This document shows, piece after piece, positions 40,049 through 49,947 of a stretch of DNA of 64,000 nucleotides (within the stretch, counting starts at the first letter, position 1; the number at the start of each line of letters is the position of its first letter). Below the pieces are notes generated by a model. The model had not been told where the DNA came from. It made no database searches and saw only the letters and a list, made by a program, of their open reading frames with translations. Source of the DNA: Drosophila persimilis. Its lineage: Eukaryota; Arthropoda; Insecta; Diptera; Drosophilidae. The stretch covers positions 1-64,000 of the forward strand of contig NW_020825381.1 of the NCBI RefSeq assembly GCF_003286085.1, in the 5' to 3' direction. The translations under genes were made by a program, and so were the position numbers.

Positions 40049-40934
40049 ACGAGGGGGAACGTGGTGAGTAGCTGCGGACACCGCAACTCTACAGTTATAC
40101 CCGATACTAAGTCAGTATGGCTCTCCTCCGGCAGACGCAGCTTATATTAAACGACACGACAAAGAGTGCGTGCGAGAGAGACAGAAAATCAGTCTGAGCG
40201 TGACGTCGGGCGCTGCGTAGCCAGTGCAAATTGATTTGTTCCCTTTGGCTATAAAAATGATCTGATCTCTGAGATTTGTGGATGCCCCAGATTTTCGTCA
40301 TTTGCGGGGGCGGAAGGGGGTGTGGCGAAATTTGGACACGAAACCGTCAAGGTCCGATATTACAGGAGTGTGGATACCAAATTTGGTTACTCTGGCTCTT
40401 ATAGGTTCTGAGATCCTTGAACTCAATTTTGCAATTGGCAAAACCGACCATGAAACCTGTGTGTTAGAGAGAGACAGAGAACGAAAGAATGAAATTGTTT
40501 TCTTGATTCTGGCTATAATAATTATACGATCTGGTTGAGATTATGCAATCTAGAACATATAGTCATCCTCTACGATTCTGAGTTTTTGGATGTGTTTTTT
40601 AAAAATGTGGGTGCCACAGATTTTCGTCCTTTGTGGGGGCGGAAGTGGGCGGGGCGAAGTTCTGAACTATTTTTGTAGCAGGGACATATTACAGAAGTCT
40701 GGATCCAAAGCATCGTTGCTCTAGCTCTTATAGTCTTTGAGCACTAAGCGCTGAAGAGGACGGACGGACGGACGGACAGACAGACAGGGTCAATCGACTC
40801 GGCTATTGATGCTGATCAAGAATATATATACTTTATGGAGTCGGTTTCTTCTGGATTCCTTCTGGACGTTACACACATCCACTTTTACCACAAATCTAAT
40901 ATACCCCAATACTCATTTTGAGTATCGGGTATAA
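40049..40934 (+). mobile_element. mini-me-like repeat, copy 4
   Basis: It has both ends and the core with (GACR)n at about 40757-40785. It lacks part of the first internal repeat compared with copy 1. Confidence 0.8.
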
Positions 40935-42274
40935 CTAGGCTGTAAAAAAATTCGAGTTGAAGATCTTGTGAGCTTTGATAAAGCTTATCAACAGCTGTTT
41001 CGCGACCAAGCGGCAACGCTTTGATATGCAATTTTTCTGCCGTGCACTATATTTCATTAAATATTGCTGTGTCTGGATCCTGTATAACAGAAGAAGACCA
41101 TAGAAAGTGTGGGAAAACGTGGGTTGCTGTTTTTAGTAGTCCCAGCCTCTTTCTTTCTCTCCTCGTGACCGTCAGAGTGACCGGCCGTGGAAAAAAAAGT
41201 CTTGTAGAGCTGACCCAGGTCTCTAAACCAAGGTCAAGCCAAAGTCAAAGCCTAGTGCAAGTGCCAAGTGCGGCTCAAAGTGATGATTTAATTTGAGTGG
41301 ACGCGCCAGTTATATATCGTCAATACTGGGGCAGCCGTACGACCATTTGGAAAACGAACGCCCACAGTTCAGTAAAATTTTTCGATCAGTGGTGTAATTC
41401 TGTTGAGGTAATCCACCCAGCTACAGAGACCCGTTGAAAAATTTCTGTTCTTTCCGCGTAGGATTAGCACCACTAGTATCTACGTATTACAACGCTGGTC
41501 TAGAAGTTACGAATTGGTTATTCCCGGACACCTTTATTGGCCACGTGCCCGTACCACCGGTTTAACCCCCATCTGAAAAGAATGAATGTGCGGTAACTAT
41601 TCGTTGGTCTTCAACCATGATCACGGTTTTATACATGCATTTATATATACCTACTACTAATCAGTTTTATAGATTTAAGATCATTATACCCTACCTCGCC
41701 CTTATGATATTCCTTCCCCAGTATATGCTGTATAGTATTACCCTATAAATGTAAGACAATATCGAATAGCAGGCTTATTTGAAGGGATCCTGACTGTTAA
41801 TAGGTGGCCCTGAAGGATCATGGTAGGGTGGGCGTTCTCGCCAATGAGCGATACCGCAGCCGACAAAGATCTGACCGGTGATCTTCTTCGTTTACGTATC
41901 CATGCTGATCTGTCCCTTTGACCCCCTGTATCCCGTTTCCTAGTATCCTTTCCATACTCGTACGCGATTTTTTTTATATAAATTCTTATCTCGACCATTT
42001 GCCAGAGCTCTAAATGGGTAGTAAAATGTCCTCCATGTCCACATAGTATACTACATAGTCTATAACTCTACTTTGAGCACTCTACTTCACTCCACTGTCT
42101 TATCTGAGCGGACCGGGACGTACGCTTCTAAGCACTTGACCTTGATAGTGGCGCCGGTGATGAGCCCGGCTCTCGGTTTCATCTCGGCTGCGACGCAAAA
42201 CGAGCTGTCGCTATGAGTACTCAAGTCAACGTTCTTCAGTAAAGAGCAGAACCAGTAAAACAAACTAAAAACCA
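40935..42274. repeat. Unidentified segment X, unit 2 of the tandem duplication
   Basis: Its boundaries match unit 1 exactly: it follows a mini-me terminal hairpin and precedes a mini-me start. It differs by scattered base changes and small indels (for example extra TATAACT near 42060). Confidence 0.6.
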
Positions 42275-43120
42275 ACGAGGGGGAACGTTGTGAGTTGCTG
42301 CGGACACCGCAACTCTACAGTTATATTATATTAAACGACACGACAAAGAGTGCGTGCGAGAGAGACAGAAAATCAGTCTGAGCGTGACGTCGGGCGCTGC
42401 GTAGCCAGTGCAAATTGATTTGTTCCCTTTGGCTATAAAAATGATCTGATCTCTGAGATTTGTGGATGCCCCAGATTTTCGTCACTTGCGGTGGTGGAAG
42501 GGGGTGTGGCGAAATTTGGACACTAAACGGTCAAGGTCCGATATTACAGGAGTGTGGATACCAAATTTGGTTACTCTGGCTCTTATAGGTTCTGAGATCC
42601 TTGAACTCAATTTTGCAATTGGCAAAACCGACCATGAAACCTGTGTGTTAGAGAGAGACAGAGAACGAAAGAATGAAATTGTTTTCTTGATTCTGGCTAT
42701 AATAATTATACGATCTGGTTGAGATTTTACATTCTAGAACATATAAACATCCTCTATGATTCTGAGTTTTTGGCTCTATCGTATCTTTAATAAAAATGTG
42801 GGTGCCACAGATTTTCGTCCTTTGTGGGGGCGGAAGTGGGCGGGGCGAAGTTCTGAACTATTTTTGTAGCAGGGACATATCACAGAAGTCTGGATCCAAA
42901 GCATCGTTGCTCTAGCTCTTATAGTCTTTGAGCACTAGGCGCTGAAGGGGACGGACGGACGGACGGACAGACAGACAGGGCTCAATCGACTCGGCTATTG
43001 ATGCTGATCAAGAATATATATACTTTATGGGGTCGGAAACGATTCCTTCTGGAAGTTACACACATCCACTTTTACCACAAATCTAATATACCCCAATACT
43101 TATTTTGAGTATCGGGATAA
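42275..43120 (+). mobile_element. mini-me-like repeat, copy 5
   Basis: It starts and is organised like copy 4, but the 5' hairpin region has a deletion (CTACAGTTATATTATATT). It ends at GAGTATCGGGATAA and joins the host pseudogene exon. Confidence 0.8.
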
Positions 43121-43254
43121 ATAAAACCAAAAATAGCCAAGATTGCTTTGATCTTCTTCCTGTTCGCCCTGTTCGCCGTAAGTGGAGATAGAAGTGGTCG
43201 AAAAGGAACAGTGACTGATTGTGGTTTTACTGTAAGTCTGATTTCAGGTGTGCA
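43121..43254 (+). pseudogene. Host small secreted-peptide gene, exon 1, intron 1 and start of exon 2
   Basis: From 43130 a frame reads KIAKIALIFFLFALFA, a typical signal peptide core, and ends at a strong 5' splice site (GCC|GTAAGTGG at 43178). A 70-base intron ends ...TGATTTCAG at 43247, and exon 2 starts GTGTGCA in the same phase. The expected ATG just before the signal peptide is absent, since mini-me copy 5 ends a few bases upstream. The gypsy-like element is inserted at 43255. The rest of the gene is at 48448. The style fits a short secreted fly peptide. I do not recognise the gene. Confidence 0.7.
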
Positions 43255-43785
43255 AGTTAACGTACCCAATTCCATTGAGCTCTTATACGAGTTGTAAACA
43301 ATCTTTGGTTTTCCAAAACGAAAACAATTTCAATCTTGGGCCTCCGCCTAATTGATTTCTAAGATGTACAATCTCAAGCGCCCCCGCCGCAATCCCAATC
43401 TTTGACACTCGCCTAAATGGAAAACCAATGTTTGCCCACACCCGGCTTCTCATAAACAATCTCACTCCCGGCTTTCTGCAGATCCTGCACTTTAGGCCTT
43501 TTACAGTTCTCTCTTTGGATGACGAAATCCAATACTCGGGATGGCGAAATCAATTGAAATGTTTATAGAAAAACGATTCCCGAAAGGGATCAACGATGCA
43601 AAGATCAGAAAGTTCAAATCAGTCTTGATCCAGCAGCGACACCGCAAAGTCTAGCTAAATATTAAGATCGCGCAATCCCTTGCCCGGAATTCCTTTGTGA
43701 CCCTCTACTTAAATCTATATCAGTGAAGTTCGAAGTAAAATAAAAACTTTTTAAAAACACAATCCGCTACCGCAGTTGTTTAATT
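43255..43785 (+). repeat. 5' LTR of the gypsy-like element (531 bp)
   Basis: It starts AGTTAACGTACCC and ends GTTTAATT. It reads GACACTCGCC where the 3' LTR reads GACACACGCC. Confidence 0.95.
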
Positions 43786-43803
43786 GGCGCCCAACGTGGG
43801 GCG
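43785..43803 (+). other. Primer-binding site (tRNA-Lys type) of the gypsy-like element
   Basis: TGGCGCCCAACGTGGGGCG abuts the LTR, sharing its last T. It matches the tRNA-Lys (CUU type) primer class used by gypsy-type elements, as I recall the tRNA. Confidence 0.8.
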
Positions 43804-44408
43804 ACGTTGTATAAAAAACACCGAATGATAAAAGTGTTGCGTCGTGCCGAAACCCGAAGGACAATTAATTAATGGAATAAATCCTTCAAATTTAAAAACG
43901 CGGAGTGACTGTGTGATATAAGATAAAAAAAAGTGAGATAAAAAGGAAACAAACCGGAGCTTAGGGAGTGCAAAAATAAATACAAATACAAATACAAATA
44001 CAAATACAAATACAAATACAAATAAAATGCAAAATACAAATAAAACAAAAAGCTAATCAAGGCAATTCGTAAATACAAAAAAAACCAAAGAAACCCAAAG
44101 TTTTTAAAAAACAAAACCAACAAAACCGACAAAACCAAAATACAAAGAAAGTGAAACGATCAGCGAAGCCAAAGAAGGAAGACCCCCAGAAGACCCAGTC
44201 AAACAAATTTAGTCAAAGAAATTTAAGAAGGAAGACCCGTTCGAAGACCTGTCAGACAAATCAAGAAGGAAGAACCGTTCGAAGATCTGCCAAACTAAGA
44301 AGGACGACCCCTACCGGATATTTCGTGAGCAAGAGTTGTATTAATAAATATATAAGTATAATTAGGTTATATAAGATTATAAAAACTAACATATAAGAAA
44401 AATTAAAA
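43804..44408 (+). other. Leader of the gypsy-like element with simple repeats
   Basis: No gene is seen. It contains an (ACAAAT) array at about 43979-44024. At about 44170-44310 there is an imperfect purine-rich repeat (AAGAAGGAAGACCCGTTCGAAGA-type units). The gag start that should follow is missing. Confidence 0.65.
43979..44024. repeat. (ACAAAT)n hexanucleotide array
   Basis: Seven to eight near-perfect copies of ACAAAT lie within the leader. Confidence 0.85.
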
Positions 44409-44882
44409 GTGGATCAACTAACTTTAGATTTTGAAAAACTAAAAATGATTAACTCTCAAGCAAGGGCCGATCTCACAGCAGATCTGGTTAAACAATTGAT
44501 AGCACTTCAAATTTCACAAGTACAAGAGCAAATTGTAAATTTAAAACAACAAATAGAAACTAAATCCGATCAGGTATCAGATTATCAGGCAGAAACAATA
44601 GACGAATCGATACAAATCCGGAACCGACAGAACAGCAATCAATTCAGGGGAAATAATAACAATAGAAATTATCGGGAGAATACTAACGGTTATTATAGGA
44701 GAAATAATAACAATTATAGCCAAGCCCAGCATTTTAGGGCAAACGTAGTACCGAATAATCAGTCTAACGACAATCAAGCGCAGAATCGAAAGCCAAACGA
44801 AATGTCGGAACAACCGGCTAATAAAGCAATGAGGATAAATAACATTGAGGAGGATCATTTTTTAGATCAGCCCCCGAAGTAG
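44409..44882 (+). CDS. Gag C-terminal fragment of the gypsy-like element
   Basis: The frame is open from an in-frame stop at 44394 to TAG at 44880. It opens with GTG, and the first ATG is at 44445, so the normal gag start and most of the capsid are deleted. The product has a coiled-coil-like segment (LIALQISQVQEQIVNLKQQIE) and an Asn/Arg-rich tail (NQFRGNNNNRNYRENTNGYY) like the RNA-binding tail of errantivirus Gag. It ends EEDHFLDQPPK. The slippery site 18 bases before the stop would shift ribosomes into pol. Confidence 0.75.
   Translation: MDQLTLDFEKLKMINSQARADLTADLVKQLIALQISQVQEQIVNLKQQIETKSDQVSDYQAETIDESIQIRNRQNSNQFRGNNNNRNYRENTNGYYRRNNNNYSQAQHFRANVVPNNQSNDNQAQNRKPNEMSEQPANKAMRINNIEEDHFLDQPPK
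44858..44864 (+). promoter_or_regulatory. -1 ribosomal frameshift slippery heptamer (T TTT TTA) between gag and pol
   Basis: In the gag frame the codons are CAT TTT TTA, giving the standard X XXY YYZ heptamer. The -1 frame after it is open and runs without a stop into the 44936-47902 frame. No clear downstream hairpin was sought by computation. Confidence 0.7.
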
Positions 44883-47800
44883 GTCTGCCCTACCTAAAAA
44901 GAGTAGACAAAAAAATAAACAGAGAATTAAAAGTTTTGATAGATACGGGAGCAACTTCCTGTTATATAAAAAAAGGAATTTACGACAATAAAAAAGAATT
45001 ACCAATTTATAAGAAAGTTGCTACAGTGAATGGGTTTTCAATAATTAAATATTTCCATAATATAACAATTTTCAACACAAAGCAAGTGTTTTATGAAATA
45101 GATGGAATGGAGGCAGATTTACTAATAGGATTTAACCTATTAAAGAAAATCGGAGCGGTTATTAATACAGGAAAGGGGACTTTAAGTTATAAAGACAATG
45201 AGGAGAAACTAATATATGACGAGGTCCTTTCTTTAAACAAATTAACCTTTATAGAAGGAAAAACCATCCTTCCGTTGAAGGAATATATAATAAAAAAATA
45301 TTTTGAAGAAGAAAAAGAAATGAAAAGCGATTCAGTAAAGGTAGAAGGAAGTTTATATAGCTTGGGATCAAAAAATCCTGAGCACGCCGACGAAGAATTA
45401 TCCGTCAATAGTTTGGGATTCAAATATCCTGAACCCGCCGTCGTTGAATTATCCGACATCCAAAGTTTTAATAGTTTGGGATTAAAATATCCTGAGCACG
45501 CCGTCGTTGAATTATCCGACACTAAAAGTTCGAATAGTTTGGGATTAAAGAATCCTGAACACGCCGTCGTTGAATTATCCGACAATGAACAATTTAAAAG
45601 TTTGGGATGCAAAAATCCTGAACGCGCCGTCGTAGAAATATCCGACATTCAAAATTATGCAAATTCTGAATTGAAAAAAATGAAATTGTATAACACAATA
45701 ACCTACAAAGAGGACAATTTAGAAAATCTCAGAGAGAAAATGGTATCTATCATCGAAGAAGACCATGCCAATATAAATTTACAGTTACCGTTCAGAACGG
45801 ATATAAAAGGAGAGATTAACACTGAACACGATAGACCGGTATATGGCAAGCAGTATCCATACGCTTATTCGGTTAACGATTTCCTTAATAACGAAATAAG
45901 TAAAATGTTAGATCAAGGTATAATCAGACCTAGTAAAAGCCCATATAATTCACCGGTAATAGTAGTACCAAAGAAGGGAGTAAATGAGGACGGAACTCCT
46001 AAGCATAGATTAGTAATAGACTTTAAGAAACTTAATGAAAACACTATACCGGATAGATACCCTATGCAAGATCCTTCAGTAATCCTTGCCAATTTAGGTA
46101 AAGCGAAATATTTCTCGGCCATTGATTTAGAGTCAGGTTTCTATCAGATTTTAATGAGGGAATCAGATATTGAAAAAACATCTTTTTCCATAAATAACGG
46201 CAAATATGAATTTCTAAGAATGCCTATGGGATTGACGAACGCTCCCAGAATTTTCCAAAGGGCAATGGACGATATACTTAGAGAACAAGTTGGGAAAACT
46301 TGTCACGTCTATATGGACGATATAATAATATTTTCAAAAACTATAGAACAACATTATAAAGATCTAATTCATATAATTCAGATATTGCAAAACGCTAACA
46401 TGAAAATTTCACTAGAAAAGTCTAAATTCTTTCAATTAGAAACCAAATTTCTGGGATACATTGTTTCCCAAAATATCATTAAAACAGATCCAGACAAAAT
46501 CTCCACAATACAAAACTATCCAATTCCTAAAAATATCAGAGAGCTACGTAGCTTCTTAGGACTAACAGGGTATTACAGAAAATTTGTCCGAAATTATGCC
46601 ACAATGGCCAAGCCTTTAACAAAATATCTGAGCGGAGTAAATGGGAAAGTTTCACGAAGGGCATCCAAGAAAACATTAATACAGCTGGATGAACCAGCAA
46701 TTGGAGCATTTAATAATTTAAAGGACAGTTTAATAGCACATATTGAATTAGTTCCAAAACGGAAAGAAAGGGGAATAAATGAATTAGGTACCATTTGGAA
46801 ATGGATAGCAGGCAGCCCTGATCATGACGACTTTTTGAAAATACAAAATAAAGTAAATGAATTAACTGAAAATAATAATAAACAATTTGTAATAAATTCC
46901 AAATTTTTCAAAGAAATTGAATTGCTATCAAATTCATTAAAAAATGTCATCTTCAATGAAGAAACGATACTGAGAAAGCATCGTTTAAAATTAATAACTT
47001 TTGACCTACTAAATTTAGTTGATACCATAACCCTCTTAAAAGTAAACATTTTCAATACAAAAATTTTAAATAAAAACGAAATAGAGGACATTTATAAGCA
47101 TGAAAAACATAATGTTGAATTGTCTGATCTGTTGGACATTGCAACGGTTAAAATAATTCGAAATGCAGATTTAATAATCATTTACATAAAATATCCTCAA
47201 ATTAAAGATATTTGCAAGTTTTACCATGCAAGAGCCATCTCACAAAATGATGGAATGTTAGTTATAAGTGAAAAAGTTTGTGAATGTAAGGAGAAATACT
47301 ATTTAATGAATAATTTTAAAAGTGAAACTTTTAACAATTACGCACAAATAAATTTAAAGAGTACCTGTTTCACCAATTTACTTAATGGCTTTAAAGCCAA
47401 CTGCACTAAAAAAAGGGAAAAAAACAAAGAAATAGACATCATTCAGGATGGTGCCATATTAGTTTCAGGCAAAAATATCGTAGACAATACTACTTTGTTA
47501 GGATCGTATCTCCTTATATTCAACAACACAATTGTAATAAATAATATAACCCACATAAATGATAAGGGTAAAATTCTAAAATATATATCGCATCATAGAT
47601 ATAGCGATTTTGAATTAGTTGATTATATACAATCGAATGATAAGCAATTTTCTTTTGATAATGTTAATATTTTAAATCCCCTTATAACATTAGGTAATAC
47701 GGCCTTACCATTAACAACATTATTTTTAATCATTTTGATATTGTTAATGTTATTTTACTTCGGCTATAAATTAACCAAATTTGTACTTATTAAATCAATA

Positions 47801-47902
47801 AGAATACCGTCAGAAGAAATAGTGGAAAGCAACATTCAAATACTGTCAGAAGAAATTAGAGCTCTATCAGAACTTCAAAATGTATCGGGACGAAACATTT
47901 AA
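44866..47902 (+). CDS. PR-RT-Env fusion ORF of the gypsy-like element (about 988 aa after the frameshift)
   Basis: There is no ATG at its start; it is entered by -1 frameshift from gag. The protease is LIDTGATSCYIK, near residue 2 counted from 44936, with ADLLIGFNLLKK downstream. A five-fold repeat (45355-45650) follows. RT is complete to the thumb: SKSPYNSPVIVVPKKG, HRLVIDFKKLNENT, LRMPMGLTNAPRIFQ, YMDDIIIFSK, FLGYIVSQN and LRSFLGLTGYYRKF. At about 46750 the frame passes from the post-RT region directly into env at the RKERG furin-type site and the WKWIAGSPDHDDF region, losing RNase H, integrase and the env N-terminus. The env part runs to the membrane segment (TTLFLIILILLMLFYFGYKL) and a cytoplasmic tail ending VSGRNI. 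The whole 2.97 kb is stop-free despite the deletion. Confidence 0.85.
45355..45650 (+). repeat. Five imperfect coding repeats between protease and RT
   Basis: Units read SLGSKNPEHADEELS, SLGFKYPEPAVVELSD, SLGLKYPEHAVVELSD, SLGLKNPEHAVVELSD and SLGCKNPERAVVEISD, spaced by 51-66 bp multiples of three. No counterpart is known to me in other errantivirus Pol proteins. Confidence 0.85.
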
Positions 47903-47912
47903 GAATGGGGGG

Positions 47913-48443
47913 AGTTAACGTACCCAATTCCATTGAGCTCTTATACGAGTTGTAAACAATCTTTGGTTTTCCAAAACGAAAACAATTTCAATCTTGGGCC
48001 TCCGCCTAATTGATTTCTAAGATGTACAATCTCAAGCGCCCCCGCCGCAATCCCAATCTTTGACACACGCCTAAATGGAAAACCAATGTTTGCCCACACC
48101 CGGCTTCTCATAAACAATCTCACTCCCGGCTTTCTGCAGATCCTGCACTTTAGGCCTTTTACAGTTCTCTCTTTGGATGACGAAATCCAATACTCGGGAT
48201 GGCGAAATCAATTGAAATGTTTATAGAAAAACGATTCCCGAAAGGGATCAACGATGCAAAGATCAGAAAGTTCAAATCAGTCTTGATCCAGCAGCGACAC
48301 CGCAAAGTCTAGCTAAATATTAAGATCGCGCAATCCCTTGCCCGGAATTCCTTTGTGACCCTCTACTTAAATCTATATCAGTGAAGTTCGAAGTAAAATA
48401 AAAACTTTTTAAAAACACAATCCGCTACCGCAGTTGTTTAATT
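47913..48443 (+). repeat. 3' LTR of the gypsy-like element (531 bp)
   Basis: It follows a short purine tract (AAGAATGGGGGG) and ends GTTTAATT before the TGCA duplication. Confidence 0.95.
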
Positions 48444-48447
48444 TGCA

Positions 48448-48709
48448 TGTGTGCTCGCGTGCCTCGTGAGGAACCCACCAAGCCAGTTGAGGCTTAGCTC
48501 AACGACCTGCTGGCAAAGGTCAAGGACTTTTTCAACGAGGATAGCGTTAAGGTAAGTCTAGCCGACACTAGCCGACCTTAACAGACCAGACAAAAACGTA
48601 TGCCTAATTTACTCGATTGCTTCTGCACGACTTCAATGATAAGGCCAAGGCTGCTGCTGAAGAAGGTCTTGCTGTGAACGAGCAGATCCAAAAGGCGCCC
48701 AAACCCTAA
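48448..48709 (+). pseudogene. Host small secreted-peptide gene, rest of exon 2, intron 2 and exon 3
   Basis: Exon 2 resumes after the duplicated TGCA and stays in the signal-peptide frame. It carries VPREEPTKPVEA, then an in-frame TAG, then LNDLLAKVKDFFNEDSVK up to a strong 5' splice site (AAG|GTAAGT at 48552). Exon 3 (about 48625-48709) reads DFNDKAKAAAEEGLAVNEQ and ends in TAA. Its 3' splice site seems damaged, because no good pyrimidine-AG precedes it. The mature part would be a short amphipathic, Lys/Glu-rich helix. Splice sites and codon pattern still show it was a true gene. The missing start, TE insertion, stop codon and weak acceptor make it non-functional. Confidence 0.7.
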
Positions 48710-48792
48710 AAATTCAGCTCTAAAGCAACGAATTTAAAAATCAAATCAAATCAAAAGGTTTAAACTACAATTTAAAGGTTTTTAGCGTCAGC

Positions 48793-49947
48793 TCAATAAT
48801 GCAAAAACATCCACAAACGGAGCTGGATCCGGGTCATGGCAAATAGCCGGTACAGGGCCTGAGGTCCCGCCAAGGGAAGCTCCTGGCGGTTTGCGCACTT
48901 GCCGGTTGAATCGAAAATATGGCGGTAGATACGCGGGCGTATGTCGTGCAGCTGCTTGGCGCTGCAGACACTCTGCGGCATCTGGATCAAATGGTCGACC
49001 ATAAGGGACACTCGTGGGGTAGTCGAAAGCAATAGCTGGCCGCTGACGGTGATTTTTTCCCCAGCTCTTTTCAGACGTAGACGCAGCACCCAATCCTCCT
49101 CAAAGGCACGAATCGTCTGTGGGGATCGGGATAAGAGATCATCAGAGGTATGCTGCAGACGAGTTCTGGTTCTCCAAAACCTTACCTCAGACTCGAGGGT
49201 CCGTGGGTGTAAACCCTCTGAGCGGTGTATCCCCTTCATTCTCAAGGTGAAAAATTCCACCCGGCTAGCACTCAGCACCCGATGGAGCTGCAACAAGGGC
49301 TTTTGGGCCTCAAGCTCCCTGTCCTCGACATGCAGCAGAATATCTAGGATCTCCTTTCCCTGCTTCTGGGGAAACCCACAGTCGGAATCATGTGAGACGC
49401 TGTCCTTGTAGGGGCCCTTCCAAGAACAGCCCAGGCAGTGGTACTTGCAGCAAACCACACGCCCCTCACAAACGAACTCCAAGTGTCTGGAGAGATCTTT
49501 CCTGTCTGAGAACTGGTCATTGCAGCTGGGGCAGCTGATGGGTAGCTCCCAGAGGGTCTGGCGCACCACTAGATTCTGCTCCTGATCGTAGTTTCTAATG
49601 AGCGATCGACAACTGGGGCAGCAGGCACTCGTTTTATTGAAGATGGCAAAAGCCAGAACGGCGGTCTTGCAGTCCTCACACATGATATGCCCATGGCTGC
49701 ACTGAAAGAAGTCGTGTGGTTGTGGAACCTCGCGGCAAACAACGCACACCAGTATGTTATGCAGTAGCTCACAAAGATCGGAGACGCCACCACCCGAGGA
49801 CCCGCCGACCTTACCCTCACTGCTGTCCATAGTAGTCGAAATCTCATTCAAAGTACTTTCATCTTTACTTGCAACATCTGACAATCGCTGCCTCTTGGCG
49901 GCTGGGGGCTGCTCGTTGTTGTTGTCATTGGGGTTGGCCTTCGACAT
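48793..49947 (-). CDS. CYHR1/ZTRAF1-family cysteine- and histidine-rich zinc-finger protein
   Basis: This 384-aa ORF is intact and intronless, from ATG at 49945-49947. Residues 1-55 are hydrophilic with a basic AAKRQR stretch. A RING-like cluster spans 68-113: C68, C71, C83, H85, H87, C90, C93, C110 and C113 (VCVVCREVPQ, CSHGHIMCEDC, CCPSC). TRAF-type zinc fingers follow at about 139-190 (ISCPSCNDQF ... HLEFVC, CCKYHCLGCSWKGPY ... HDSDC). The C-terminal 180 residues resemble the end of vertebrate CYHR1, with an IYRHIFDS block and the close LRLWMFL. RING plus TRAF fingers suggests a role in ubiquitin or signalling adaptors, but the family is little studied. It is a host gene and the only intact one in the window. 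It could be the parental gene or an intronless copy. Confidence 0.85.
   Translation of the reverse strand: MSKANPNDNNNEQPPAAKRQRLSDVASKDESTLNEISTTMDSSEGKVGGSSGGGVSDLCELLHNILVCVVCREVPQPHDFFQCSHGHIMCEDCKTAVLAFAIFNKTSACCPSCRSLIRNYDQEQNLVVRQTLWELPISCPSCNDQFSDRKDLSRHLEFVCEGRVVCCKYHCLGCSWKGPYKDSVSHDSDCGFPQKQGKEILDILLHVEDRELEAQKPLLQLHRVLSASRVEFFTLRMKGIHRSEGLHPRTLESEVRFWRTRTRLQHTSDDLLSRSPQTIRAFEEDWVLRLRLKRAGEKITVSGQLLLSTTPRVSLMVDHLIQMPQSVCSAKQLHDIRPRIYRHIFDSTGKCANRQELPLAGPQALYRLFAMTRIQLRLWMFLHY

Larger units (their letters stand above)
43255..48443 (+). mobile_element. Gypsy-like errantivirus, internal-deletion form, 4-bp target duplication
   Basis: It is flanked by TGCA (43251-43254 and 48444-48447), a YRYR target as used by errantiviruses. 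The 531-bp LTRs (AGTTAACG ... TTTAATT) differ at about one site. The interior keeps the leader, the C-terminal part of gag, protease, RT and the second half of env. The gag start, RNase H, integrase and env N-terminus are deleted. A second LTR of the family is at 63340. Confidence 0.9.

Noticed and set aside
39484-40049. Two minus-strand ORFs kept in both tandem X units as genes
   Set aside because: The units are so alike that frame conservation carries no weight. No domain or start context supports them.
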